From a bacterium D16-36 (GTDB lineage Bacteria > Bacillota > Clostridia > Lachnospirales > Lachnospiraceae), in contig RAYF01000021.1 of NCBI GenBank assembly GCA_003611745.1, forward strand, positions 29,931 to 93,930: a stretch of DNA of 64,000 nucleotides. Reading direction: 5' to 3'. Positions 1 to 8,198 of this stretch are shown piece after piece (within the stretch, counting starts at the first letter, position 1; each line of letters starts with the position of its first letter). Position numbers and translations under genes: made by a program. A model generated the notes under the pieces. It had not been told where the DNA came from and searched no databases. It was given only the letters and a program-made list of their open reading frames with translations.

Positions 1-312
1 GGGGCTTATCAGGGGAAAACGCAATATGCGATGGAGAATTTTGGTGAAGGTTATGTTGTTTGGAATCACTACCATGAGACGGTGCGGCAGCAGCTCCTTG
101 ACAAAAAAAATCCTCTAAAGGAGGCTGAGAGGAGGCTTCAAGGTGAGGATAAATTAGTTATTATTAGCGATGAAGTAGGTTACGGCCTAGTTCCGGTGGA
201 GGCTTTTGAGCGTGAATACCGGGAGGCAGTTGGAAGAGTGGGCTGCTTTTTGGCTGGAAAGGCGGAGCAGGTGATACGGGTTGTCAGCGGTATCGGGCAG
301 CGCATTAAGTAA
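1..312 (+). CDS. cobU: Adenosylcobinamide kinase/guanylyltransferase-like protein, 5' end cut by window
   Basis: The reading frame is open from base 1 and begins GAYQGKTQYA, the second half of the P-loop typical of CobU (GG-YQGKT), so the true start lies just outside the window. The C-terminal half contains ISDEVGYGLVPVE followed by an arginine-rich helix and a VVSGIG ending, matching the CobU pattern (EVG-GIVP). CobU phosphorylates adenosylcobinamide and transfers GMP to it during nucleotide-loop assembly of cobalamin. With the missing residues the protein would be only a little over 100 residues, shorter than classical CobU (about 180), so this may be a reduced variant that lacks part of the middle region; the guanylyltransferase function is therefore less certain. 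cobC follows 18 bases downstream in the same operon. Confidence 0.8.
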   Translation, partial: GAYQGKTQYAMENFGEGYVVWNHYHETVRQQLLDKKNPLKEAERRLQGEDKLVIISDEVGYGLVPVEAFEREYREAVGRVGCFLAGKAEQVIRVVSGIGQRIK

Positions 313-330
313 ATATTTGGAGGAATTATA

Positions 331-912
331 GTGAAAGTCTACCTGATCCGGCATGGGGCAACAAAGGGGAACCGGGAGAGGCGTTATGTCGGGAGCACCG
401 ACGAGCCGCTTTTGGCGGAGGAAATACCGGGCCTGCAGAGAAAGGACATGCCGCCCGCAGCAAGAATTTATGCAAGCCCAATGAGAAGATGCATACAAAC
501 AGCGGCAGTGCTGTATCCGGGGAGGGAGCCTCTCGTAGTGGATGATTTGGCTGAGTGCAGTTTTGGGGATTTTGAATACTGCAATTATGAAGAGTTAAAT
601 GGGAATCCAGATTACCAGAAATTTATTGACAGCATGGGGAGAAGCGGTTTTCCCGGCGGGGAAGGCAGGGATGAATTTCAAAGGCGGTGCCTGCGCGGAT
701 TTTATGGCATTTTGCAGAGGGAAAAGGGATGCCCGGAAGATATCGCACTTGTGGTGCATGGCGGGACGATTATGGCGATTTTAGATGTTTGCTCAAGGCC
801 GCATAGGGATTATTATGACTGGCAGATAGAAAATGGCGGTGTATATGCCGCAGAAGTGGTTTGGGAGGATGGTGGAGATTCTTTTTATCTGGAAAATATA
901 GAGAAAAAATGA
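331..912 (+). CDS. cobC: Alpha-ribazole phosphatase-like histidine phosphatase
   Basis: A 193-residue histidine phosphatase superfamily protein. The N-terminal LIRHGAT motif carries the phospho-accepting histidine, ASPMRRCIQTA supplies the second arginine region, and VVHGGTIMA holds the second catalytic histidine. In this operon it is best read as CobC, which removes the phosphate from alpha-ribazole phosphate or adenosylcobalamin phosphate. The start is a GTG with a good GGAGG ribosome binding site eight bases before it. Its stop overlaps a possible upstream ATG of cbiB, a sign of translational coupling. The same fold also occurs in phosphoglycerate mutases; the neighbours decide the call. 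Confidence 0.85.
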   Translation: MKVYLIRHGATKGNRERRYVGSTDEPLLAEEIPGLQRKDMPPAARIYASPMRRCIQTAAVLYPGREPLVVDDLAECSFGDFEYCNYEELNGNPDYQKFIDSMGRSGFPGGEGRDEFQRRCLRGFYGILQREKGCPEDIALVVHGGTIMAILDVCSRPHRDYYDWQIENGGVYAAEVVWEDGGDSFYLENIEKK

Positions 913-920
913 GGGCTGCT

Positions 921-1901
921 ATGACAGAAAGGATTTGCATTATTAGTGCTGCTTTTGTACTGGATATGATATTTGGCGACCCATACTGGCTATATCATCC
1001 GGTAAGGCTGATTGGTGCAGCAGTTGGCAGGACGGAACAGATTCTGTGGAATATCCTGCATATCTGTCCGGAAAGGGAAGTGGACAGGAGGAAAAAGAAG
1101 ATTGCCGGATTGATTCTGGTAATTATTGTACTATGCCTTTCTACAGGGGTTCCGCTGCTCCTTCTTCTGGCGCTACAGCAGATTCATCCATGGCTGCGCA
1201 TTGTGGCGGAGACTTTTATGTGCTATCAGCTACTTGCAATGAAGTCGTTAAAGACGGAAAGCATGAAGGTATATGCCGCCCTAAAGGCAGGTGATGTAGA
1301 AAAGGCACGGCATGCCGTATCTATGATTGTCGGGAGGGATACGGAGGCTTTGACGGAGGAAGGGATAATAAAGGCGGCTGTGGAGACGGTTGCGGAAAAT
1401 ACATCTGACGGGGTAATAGCTCCTATGCTGTTTATGATGCTTTTTGGCGTGGCAGGCGGTTTTTTTTATAAAGCAGCAAATACGATGGATTCCATGGTAG
1501 GATACAAGAATGACAGGTATCTTTATTTTGGCAGATGTGCGGCAAGGCTGGATGATCTGCTTAACCTGATACCGGCAAGGGTATCTGCCGCCGGAATGAT
1601 TGCCGCAAGCTTTTTCCTGCGGCTGGACTGGAAAAATGCGGTAAAAATATATAGGAGGGATCGTTATAGCCACGCAAGCCCTAATTCTGCCCACACAGAA
1701 GCAGTATGTGCCGGGGCATTGTCTGTGCAGTTGGCGGGCGATGCCTATTATTTTGGGAAGCTTTGCCGCAAGCCTTTTATCGGTGATGCACTGCGGTGCA
1801 TTGAGATAGAGGATATAAAGCTTGCCAACAGGCTTCTGTATGGGGTATCATTTATAATATGGGCACTAGGTGTCCTTATTATAGCTTTGTTTTTTAGCTG
1901 A
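921..1901 (+). CDS. cbiB: Adenosylcobinamide-phosphate synthase, membrane protein
   Basis: A 326-residue polytopic membrane protein of the CbiB/CobD family, which joins adenosylcobyric acid to (R)-1-amino-2-propanol or its phosphate. Family hallmarks are visible: GDPYWLYHPVRLIG at residues 19-32, VAENTSDGVIAPM in the middle, and KAANTMDSMVGYKNDRYLYFG (residues about 190-210). The chosen start is the ATG at 921, preceded by GAGGG at a proper distance. An ATG at 909 overlapping the cobC stop is also possible and would add four residues. It ends directly before cobD, consistent with a tightly packed operon in which the cobD product supplies the aminopropanol phosphate that CbiB uses. Confidence 0.92.
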   Translation: MTERICIISAAFVLDMIFGDPYWLYHPVRLIGAAVGRTEQILWNILHICPEREVDRRKKKIAGLILVIIVLCLSTGVPLLLLLALQQIHPWLRIVAETFMCYQLLAMKSLKTESMKVYAALKAGDVEKARHAVSMIVGRDTEALTEEGIIKAAVETVAENTSDGVIAPMLFMMLFGVAGGFFYKAANTMDSMVGYKNDRYLYFGRCAARLDDLLNLIPARVSAAGMIAASFFLRLDWKNAVKIYRRDRYSHASPNSAHTEAVCAGALSVQLAGDAYYFGKLCRKPFIGDALRCIEIEDIKLANRLLYGVSFIIWALGVLIIALFFS

Positions 1902-1913
1902 TTGGAGGCTGGT

Positions 1914-2960
1914 ATGCGTTATCTGCATGGCGGAGATGTCTACCGGGATAGGGTAGAGTATGATTTTTCGATAAATATAAATCCTCTGGGGATGCCGCAG
2001 GAGTGCGTCAAAGCTGCAAAGGAAGGAGTGGCGCTTTCTTCTGCCCGATATCCGGACTACAGGGGGGAAGCACTCTGCAGGGCAATATCTGCGAAGAAGA
2101 AAATAAAAGAGGATTATATTATTCTGGGAAATGGAGCAGCGGAGCTGCTATACGGGCTGTGCCAGTTCCTGCGCCCCAAAAAGGGAAGGGTAGCCGTTCC
2201 GTCCTTCCAAGAATATGAGCGGGCACTTGTCAGTGCAGGGGCAGAGCTGTCAGCCTGGGGACTGCAGGAGGGGGACGGCTTTGCGCTGTCGCCGTCTTTT
2301 GTGGATTCTCTGCAGGGAGGCGAGGAAATTGTTTTTTTATGCAATCCAAATAATCCGACCGGACGCGTTATAGAGAGGGAGCAGCTGCAGAGAATAATGA
2401 TTAGGTGTGAGGAAACTGATACATATCTGTGCATAGATGAATGTTTCCTGCCCTTTCTGGGTCAGGAGAGGGAGAATGAGTTATCTGTGATGCAGGAACT
2501 GGAGAAGTATCCACATTTAGTAATTTTGCGCGCCTTCACTAAAATTTATGGCATGCCAGGGCTGAGGCTGGGATATGCCTGTACTGCGAATTTTTCTCTT
2601 TTGGAGGGCATCAGAGGCGTACTGCAGCCGTGGAATACATCAATTCCGGCACAGATGGCGGGCATTGCAGCCCTGCAGTGCGATAGTTATCTGACAGAGA
2701 CATATGAACTTATTGCAAAGGAAAAAAAGTTTCTTTTAGAGGAATTGGCGGATGGCTTGGCAGAAAAGATATATCTTTCTGAAGGAAATTATATCTTATT
2801 GAAGAGCCGAAGGGATTTAAAGGAAAGGCTTTTGGAAAAAGGGATTTTGATACGTTCCTGTGCGGATTTCAGGAACTTATCAGAAGGATATTTTCGTATT
2901 GCAGTTCGGAGACATTCGGAAAACAAGGAACTGATCCGCAGATGGCGCAGTTTGAATTAA
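1914..2960 (+). CDS. cobD: L-threonine-O-3-phosphate decarboxylase
   Basis: A 348-residue class I/II PLP-dependent aminotransferase-fold enzyme. Visible landmarks are INPLG near the N-terminus, NPNNPTGRVI, the cofactor-contacting DECFLPFL, and FTKIYGMPGLRLGY with the PLP lysine. These fit CobD, which decarboxylates threonine phosphate to aminopropanol phosphate for CbiB, rather than histidinol-phosphate aminotransferase, its closest relative. The start is ATG 1914, five bases after a GGAGG; the frame can be extended to a TTG at 1902 but that has no ribosome binding site. Position between cbiB and cobQ supports the call. Confidence 0.88.
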   Translation: MRYLHGGDVYRDRVEYDFSININPLGMPQECVKAAKEGVALSSARYPDYRGEALCRAISAKKKIKEDYIILGNGAAELLYGLCQFLRPKKGRVAVPSFQEYERALVSAGAELSAWGLQEGDGFALSPSFVDSLQGGEEIVFLCNPNNPTGRVIEREQLQRIMIRCEETDTYLCIDECFLPFLGQERENELSVMQELEKYPHLVILRAFTKIYGMPGLRLGYACTANFSLLEGIRGVLQPWNTSIPAQMAGIAALQCDSYLTETYELIAKEKKFLLEELADGLAEKIYLSEGNYILLKSRRDLKERLLEKGILIRSCADFRNLSEGYFRIAVRRHSENKELIRRWRSLN

Positions 2961-2973
2961 ATGCCTATTTATG

Positions 2974-3016
2974 TTAGGGCACAGGGACGGATTCATTTAG
3001 GGACAGTTCAAAAATG
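2974..3016. repeat. Possible remnant of a GGGACGG-type dispersed palindrome
   Basis: The short gap between cobD and cobQ holds CACAGGGACGGATTCATTTAG and GGGACAGTTCAAAAATGA, resembling eroded halves of the GGGACGGTTC-type dispersed repeats that I know from many clostridial genomes. Only one degenerate copy is visible here, so the call rests on recollection of the motif and not on repetition in the window. Confidence 0.25.
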
Positions 3017-3037
3017 ACTTTTAGGAATGAGGAAAAG

Positions 3038-4570
3038 ATGGCAAGAGCGATTATGATACAGGGCACTATGTCGAATGTTGGGAAAAGCCTGATTGCTGCC
3101 GGGCTGTGCCGGATTTTTAAGCAGGACGGTTACCGTGTGGCACCGTTTAAGTCACAAAATATGGCGTTAAATGCTTATATCACAAAGGACAATCTGGAGA
3201 TGGGCCGGGCGCAGGCGGTACAGGCAGAGGCTTGCGGCATTGAGCCGGATGTCTGCATGAACCCTATTTTGTTAAAGCCGACAACAGATATGGGGTCGCA
3301 GGTGATTCTAAATGGCAGGGCAGTCGGGAATATGCAGGCTGTGAAATATTTTAAGAAAAAGAAGGAATATATTCCGGTTATTCAGGAAGCTTATGATAAG
3401 CTTGCAGCGCAGTACGATATTATTGTGATAGAAGGTGCCGGAAGCCCGGCGGAGATTAATTTAAAGCAGGATGATATCGTAAATATGGGTATGGCGGAAA
3501 TGGCGGATGCTCCTGTCCTTTTAGTGGGTGATATTGACAGGGGCGGCGTCTTTGCCCAGTTAATCGGTACAGTGATGTTGCTAGAGAAGGAAGAGCAGGA
3601 AAGGGTCAAAGGGATTATCGTAAATAAATTCCGTGGGGATAAAAAGATTCTGGAACCGGGCCTTGTTATGCTTGAAGAACGCTGTGGCAGGGAGGTTCTG
3701 GGCGTTGTCCCCTATATACCGATAGATATAGAAGATGAAGATTCCCTTGCGGAGAGCCTTTTGAAAAAGGATGCCGGAGGTGCTATTCAGATTGCGGTAG
3801 TCCGTCTGCCGCATATCTCTAATTTTACGGATTTTCAGGCATTTGCACTGGAGGAGGATGTAACACTCCGTTACGTGGACAGGGTTTCAGAGCTTGGGAG
3901 ACCGGATGTAATTTTCCTTCCGGGGACTAAAAATACAATACAGGACATGAAGTGGCTGCGTGCCTCTGGTTTTGAGGCGGAAATTTTGCGTCATTTTAAA
4001 AGGGGGTGTACTGTATTCGGAATCTGCGGCGGCTACCAGATGCTGGGGGAGAGCATTGAGGATGCCTGTGGGGCAGAATGTCTCGATTCTGTCCACGGCA
4101 TGGGCCTGCTTCCGATGTACACGGTATTTGAGGATAGCAAAAGGACATCCAGAGTGGAAGGTTTTACCAGAAGTCTGGGCAAAGGTTTTGAACTGCTTTC
4201 GAATAAGAAAATAAGCGGCTATGAGATGCATATGGGAAAAACGGTTATGAAAGGTCATCAGGAACCACTGCAGGATTTACGTGATTTTTATGCTGCTGAA
4301 AAATCCGGGATGGCAGGTGACAGCCGGGCGGATGGCTGCTATGAGGAAAATGTGGCGGGTTCTTATGTCCATGGGCTTTTTGATGAAGATGATTTTCGAA
4401 GCTCTTTTGTAAAAATGCTGTGTGGGAAAAAGGGGATTGCCTATCAGGCGGAGCGAGGGCTGACATACCGGGAGTATAAGGAGCAGCAGTTTGATAAACT
4501 GGCAGAAGTTCTCCGTGAAAATCTGGATATGAAAAGGATATATAAGGTTTTAGGAATTGATAAAAAGTAG
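3038..4570 (+). CDS. cobQ: Cobyric acid synthase
   Basis: A 510-residue CbiP/CobQ amidotransferase that amidates four side chains of adenosylcobyrinic acid a,c-diamide using glutamine and ATP. The N-terminal domain begins MARAIMIQGTMSNVGKS (Walker A-like loop) and includes VIEGAGSPAEINL; the C-terminal class I glutamine amidotransferase domain has LPGTKNTIQDM, the nucleophile cysteine in FGICGGYQMLG, and the histidine in GSYVHGLFDED. ATG 3038 is chosen because the family starts here and GAGGAAAAG precedes it; an in-frame ATG at 3014 lacks a ribosome binding site. It is followed after 13 bases by cbiC. Confidence 0.93.
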   Translation: MARAIMIQGTMSNVGKSLIAAGLCRIFKQDGYRVAPFKSQNMALNAYITKDNLEMGRAQAVQAEACGIEPDVCMNPILLKPTTDMGSQVILNGRAVGNMQAVKYFKKKKEYIPVIQEAYDKLAAQYDIIVIEGAGSPAEINLKQDDIVNMGMAEMADAPVLLVGDIDRGGVFAQLIGTVMLLEKEEQERVKGIIVNKFRGDKKILEPGLVMLEERCGREVLGVVPYIPIDIEDEDSLAESLLKKDAGGAIQIAVVRLPHISNFTDFQAFALEEDVTLRYVDRVSELGRPDVIFLPGTKNTIQDMKWLRASGFEAEILRHFKRGCTVFGICGGYQMLGESIEDACGAECLDSVHGMGLLPMYTVFEDSKRTSRVEGFTRSLGKGFELLSNKKISGYEMHMGKTVMKGHQEPLQDLRDFYAAEKSGMAGDSRADGCYEENVAGSYVHGLFDEDDFRSSFVKMLCGKKGIAYQAERGLTYREYKEQQFDKLAEVLRENLDMKRIYKVLGIDKK

Positions 4571-4583
4571 AGGGGGAGAGCCT

Positions 4584-5234
4584 GTGGAAAATAGCAATAG
4601 AATAAAGTTTCAGGAAGTATTGCCGCATGAGATTGAAAAGAGAAGCTTTGAAATCATAGAGGACGAATTAGGGGATATTGTATTAGACCCTCTTCAGGAG
4701 CCTGTGATTAAAAGGGTAATCCACACAACGGCCGATTTTGATTATGTGAAGAATCTGTGCTTTTCTGAGGATGCGGTTGCAAAGATGCAGGATGCATTAA
4801 TGCGCGGTGCCTGTATCGTCACCGATACGCAGATGGCAAAGGCAGGCATTAATAAAAAGAAGCTCGCAGCATATGGCGGTGAAGTATATTGTTTTATGGG
4901 AGATGAAGATGTGGCAGAAGTGGCTAGGCAAAATGGGAGCACCAGGGCGGCAGCAAGTATGGAGAAAGCAGCAGGGCTTAGCAGGGAATTGATTTTTGCA
5001 ATAGGCAATGCACCGACTGCTTTGATACGGCTGTATGAATTGCTCCAGTCCGGCAGAATAGAGCCGCAGGGAATCATAGGGGTTCCGGTAGGTTTTGTCA
5101 ATGCAGAGGAGGCGAAGGAACTGATTCTTCAGGCGGAGGCGCCGTATATTGTAGCAAGAGGAAGAAAAGGGGGCAGCAATGTAGCTGCCGCCATTTGTAA
5201 TGCTTTGCTGTACAGCATCCACCGTCAGGTATAG
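4584..5234 (+). CDS. cbiC: Precorrin-8X/cobalt-precorrin-8 methylmutase
   Basis: A 216-residue CbiC/CobH protein that moves a methyl group from C-11 to C-12 of the corrin ring, giving cobyrinic acid. The proposed catalytic histidine is H47 in KRVIHTTADFDY, and the later GNAPTALIRLYEL, GVPVGFVNAEEAK and GRKGGSNVAAAICNALL blocks are family signatures. The start is a GTG preceded by AGGGGGAG; an upstream TTG in frame overlaps the cobQ stop and is unlikely. It is an early-pathway gene placed among late-pathway genes, so the rest of the corrin-ring genes probably lie upstream or elsewhere. Confidence 0.92.
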   Translation: MENSNRIKFQEVLPHEIEKRSFEIIEDELGDIVLDPLQEPVIKRVIHTTADFDYVKNLCFSEDAVAKMQDALMRGACIVTDTQMAKAGINKKKLAAYGGEVYCFMGDEDVAEVARQNGSTRAAASMEKAAGLSRELIFAIGNAPTALIRLYELLQSGRIEPQGIIGVPVGFVNAEEAKELILQAEAPYIVARGRKGGSNVAAAICNALLYSIHRQV

Positions 5235-5236
5235 AA

Positions 5237-5821
5237 ATGAATACAACAGATATTACAATTCATGTAGAGCCGGAGGATATATTGCGTACGATGCAGCAGT
5301 GCCATTTCAGGGAAGAGGATTTTGCATCCCTGCAGGCATTGAGCAGGGCTATGGCCCCTTTGTTGCGGGCAAAAGCATATTATGTGTGGAAAAAGAGGGA
5401 TGAAAAGGTTTCCTATGATGATTATGCTGTGGTGTTCCTGACATTAGGAAACGGGGTAGATGCCCTGCAGGAATTATATTTAGACAGAAATTGCCTGACA
5501 GAAGCTTATATGGTTGAGTGTATTGCTCTGGGGCTGCTTGAAAAAGCATACAGGGAATTTATAAAAGAGGTGCAGAGAGAGACTGGAAAGTGGGCACAAA
5601 AAATAGATTTTCTTGGCGATACTTATCCAATTGAATTGCTGCCCAGACTCTATAGGGAGTTTGGGCAGATGGATATTTCTTATAACGAAAAGATGGTGCT
5701 GTCACCGCAAAAGAGCGTGGTATTTCTTCTTCCTATGTCCAGCGGGAAAAAAGGGGATGCCTGCAATATTTGTGAGAATTGCAGTAATAAAGGGTGTGTG
5801 TTACGCTCTGCTGCTGATTGA
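5237..5821 (+). CDS. MetH reactivation-domain-like protein, last gene of cobalamin operon
   Basis: A 194-residue protein starting two bases after the cbiC stop. The pattern of a helical N-terminus, LGDTYPIELLPRLYREFG and a C-terminal cysteine cluster CNICENCSNKGC resembles free-standing versions of the methionine synthase activation domain found in clostridia, where this domain is encoded apart from MetH. In full-length MetH this domain binds S-adenosylmethionine and allows reductive methylation of inactive cob(II)alamin. Co-transcription with B12 genes supports a corrinoid-linked role. The cysteine cluster suggests a metal or Fe-S site, which classical MetH activation domains lack. Its 3' end overlaps by 21 bases the convergent SGNH gene. 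Confidence 0.6.
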   Translation: MNTTDITIHVEPEDILRTMQQCHFREEDFASLQALSRAMAPLLRAKAYYVWKKRDEKVSYDDYAVVFLTLGNGVDALQELYLDRNCLTEAYMVECIALGLLEKAYREFIKEVQRETGKWAQKIDFLGDTYPIELLPRLYREFGQMDISYNEKMVLSPQKSVVFLLPMSSGKKGDACNICENCSNKGCVLRSAAD

Positions 5822-6547
5822 GTCCCTGATAAATTTGGCAAACCCCATCTGCCCCCTGCTATTCAGGTGGATTCCATCCTGATAGAACCAATTTGGATGA
5901 TTTTTCGCATATTTTGCCCATGATATAATATGTACATTTTTATTTTTCCTGACCAGCCTCTGGATTGTTTTATTTACCGCGCCCTGCCACGTAAGCCGCT
6001 TGCCGTAGGCGCTTACCCAGTAAATGGTACGGTCTTTTCCAAGGTAATCAATTAGTTTTTGCCCTGTTGCCTGTGTAAATGTTCCGTTTGTGCCGAGGGC
6101 AATAATTACAGTATCCCTTAATTTTCCCTTTTTTTTCATTTGTTTTGCCACATCGATTGCTTGAATGACCTGTCTGGAAATTTTAGCGTCAATCACAGCA
6201 TTTTTATATATCTTTTTAAAGGAAACGGCTGCACCCAGAAAAACAGAATCCCCGATAACGGAGACAGGCTCATATTTATTTTTTTGTTTTTTTCCACTCA
6301 GAGCCCCGGCTCCAAATGACGAATCCTGCTGAAAAGAGGATTCGTCCGGTTCATATCCTGCCAAATCCATCTGCTGCAGTGCCCTCACGTTGTTTTCTAA
6401 TTCCCGTTCCAGACTAGCTTGCTCAGAGCATTCTTTAGAAGCCGGAGCAGTAAATATGCCATATCCGCCTACAACCATGCAAAACGCCAGCATAAATACC
6501 ATGATATGTTCCTGAATCCCTTGCCATTTTTCTCTAATTACCCTCAT
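5801..6547 (-). CDS. Membrane-anchored SGNH-fold protein, partner of an O-acyltransferase
   Basis: A 248-residue protein with one N-terminal transmembrane segment (about residues 15-33) and an extracellular SGNH hydrolase-like domain: VIGDSVFLGA (block I), ALGTNGT (block III) and DGIHLNSRG (D224, H227, block V). In OafA-type O-acetyltransferases this domain is fused to the C-terminus of a membrane acyltransferase and moves acetyl groups onto cell-wall sugars. Here it is a separate gene 117 bases downstream of the acyltransferase at 6665-7642, on the same strand with its own GAGGGG ribosome binding site. The most likely role is acetylation of peptidoglycan, teichoic acid or capsule on the outer face of the membrane. 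Confidence 0.75.
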   Translation of the reverse strand: MRVIREKWQGIQEHIMVFMLAFCMVVGGYGIFTAPASKECSEQASLERELENNVRALQQMDLAGYEPDESSFQQDSSFGAGALSGKKQKNKYEPVSVIGDSVFLGAAVSFKKIYKNAVIDAKISRQVIQAIDVAKQMKKKGKLRDTVIIALGTNGTFTQATGQKLIDYLGKDRTIYWVSAYGKRLTWQGAVNKTIQRLVRKNKNVHIISWAKYAKNHPNWFYQDGIHLNSRGQMGFAKFIRDSISSRA

Positions 6548-6664
6548 AATAACCCCTCATTTCTGTAAAGTGAACTTTGTTCACCTTTGCTCTATATGTA
6601 CATAATAAATTCTGTCTGCACACATTAACCCCCTATGCCGCATAAACGGCACAAATAGTACAAT

Positions 6665-7642
6665 TTATTCCCAGCAGATGCTTTGTGCTAAAATAATGAT
6701 TGGATAATGCCATAAGTAAATAATATAACTGTTTTTTCCAATCCACGAGAGCAGGGAGTGTTCCAGCTTCCGCATGTTTTTTTCAAAGCTTTCCGCGATG
6801 CATATCATAAGTACAAAAAATAAACTGACTAAAAACATTCCCCCGTGGTAAACTATAGTGTCCTGCCCGGCTATTGACATAAATAGTATAAGGGTTATCA
6901 GGACAGGGCAGCAGAGAATACATGCGGTTATTTTTGGCGTCAGTTCCGGTATGCGTATCTTTTTGTACTGCCGGTTGAAGGCGCCCCAGAATATACCAAG
7001 CAGCATAGGAAATGCCATGGTGTCTGTTCCGTAATATACCCGCGAAGGGTCTTCGCCGGGTACATAGAGATACCACATCCATCCTGCGGAAATGACTGCG
7101 AGCAGCAAAAAAAGGAAACACATCTTTTTGCTACCCACCACAGTGCAGCTTTTCTTGTAAAGCCAGAAGATAACGGGCCATAGCAGGTAAAACTGCATTT
7201 CAACTGCTAAAAACCAGAGATGGGTAAATGGAGATGCATTGATTAGCCTTGAAAAGTAGGAGCTGTTTTCCATAATCTGCCACCAGTTGTTATATCCAAG
7301 GAAGATGCTGCACAATTCTTTACGTATTCCTGCCATCTGCCCTCTCTGGAATAAGGTAAGGTAACTGCATACTGCAATAACTGTGAAAAACAGCGGCGGA
7401 AAAATCTTTATGAACCGTTTTTTATAGTAACTTTTAATACTAAATTTTCCTTTTTCCCATTTTACGTCACTTGTAATAAACATTAAATAGCCAGATAGCA
7501 CAAAAAATAACGGAACTCCTAAAAAACCTCCCGGAAATATTGAGGGATAAAGGTGGTATAAAACAATTCCAATGATAGCGATTCCCCTCAACGCATCAAA
7601 TCCCGCTATTTTTTGTTTGGTATTTATAGTATTCTCTTTCAT
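6665..7642 (-). CDS. Acyltransferase 3 family membrane protein
   Basis: A 325-residue polytopic protein with about ten membrane segments. The N-terminus FDALRGIAIIGIVLYHL contains the conserved arginine and histidine of the acyltransferase-3 (OafA/NodX/YrhL) family, and FFVLSGYLM is typical of the second segment. These proteins pass acetyl groups across the membrane to extracellular glycans. It lacks the C-terminal SGNH domain of OafA; the next gene supplies it. Substrate cannot be told from sequence. Confidence 0.85.
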   Translation of the reverse strand: MKENTINTKQKIAGFDALRGIAIIGIVLYHLYPSIFPGGFLGVPLFFVLSGYLMFITSDVKWEKGKFSIKSYYKKRFIKIFPPLFFTVIAVCSYLTLFQRGQMAGIRKELCSIFLGYNNWWQIMENSSYFSRLINASPFTHLWFLAVEMQFYLLWPVIFWLYKKSCTVVGSKKMCFLFLLLAVISAGWMWYLYVPGEDPSRVYYGTDTMAFPMLLGIFWGAFNRQYKKIRIPELTPKITACILCCPVLITLILFMSIAGQDTIVYHGGMFLVSLFFVLMICIAESFEKNMRKLEHSLLSWIGKNSYIIYLWHYPIIILAQSICWE

Positions 7643-7973
7643 CTCAATCGTCCCTCTGTTCCCTATTATAGCCGCTCTATTTCCTTAAACTAATAGATAC
7701 CCAGCAAGTTGCATCAGTTATTTTCCTGCAGCTCCTTATGGGAAATCGTTCAAATTAAATGTTTCGTCTGTCTTTTTCTCTCTGTTAAGAGATACGAAGG
7801 GGACTGGAATATAGTGGCATCATTTATTATAGGATGCATATTTTAACATATCAACCAACATTGTGTTAAATTATGGTTACAATACAGTTAAATAATTGGA
7901 CAATTTATATGAACAGATATTACGCAGTTTGTAATAGTTTACTGTTAGTTTTTTGATTTAAGTCATGGATATT

Positions 7974-8077
7974 AGGGACTGCCGTAAAATAACATGCCCA
8001 TATTGCGTAGGATTTTTACATTGCACTCTCGAAGAAAAAGACAAGCAGGAAGGGTATGTTATTTTGCGGCAGTCCCT
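7974..8077. repeat. MITE-like element with 26 bp terminal inverted repeats
   Basis: Bases 7974-7999 and 8052-8077 are inverted copies of AGGGACTGCCG(T/C)AAAATAAC continuing to CCC, with 24 of 26 positions matching. The 104 bp unit is flanked on both sides by TATT (7970-7973 and 8078-8081), a plausible 4 bp target duplication. It carries no reading frame, as expected for a non-autonomous transposon. The ends resemble IS termini but I cannot name the family. The region 7643-7973 before it holds no gene that I can support. Confidence 0.7.
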
Positions 8078-8079
8078 TA

Positions 8080-8108
8080 TTGTAAAAGTAGGTGTTTTTT
8101 TGTATAAT
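8080..8108 (+). promoter_or_regulatory. Sigma-A promoter directly at the right end of the MITE-like element
   Basis: TTGTAA (8080-8085), a 17-base spacer and TATAAT (8103-8108) preceded by TG give a strong extended -10 promoter for the gene at 8199. The -35 hexamer starts only three bases after the inverted repeat and overlaps the presumed target duplication. Confidence 0.7.
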
Positions 8109-8198
8109 TGAGACATAACAGGATTTTTCTATTTATATGTAAAAATGTCCTAAACAATCTCATAACTATTCGGCGCACACATCAAAGGAGATGTATAT

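Noticed and set aside
2974..3016. GGGACGG-like sequence as a REP element
   Set aside because: Only one degenerate copy in this window, no palindrome that can be folded with confidence. Kept as a low-confidence repeat, not as a finding.
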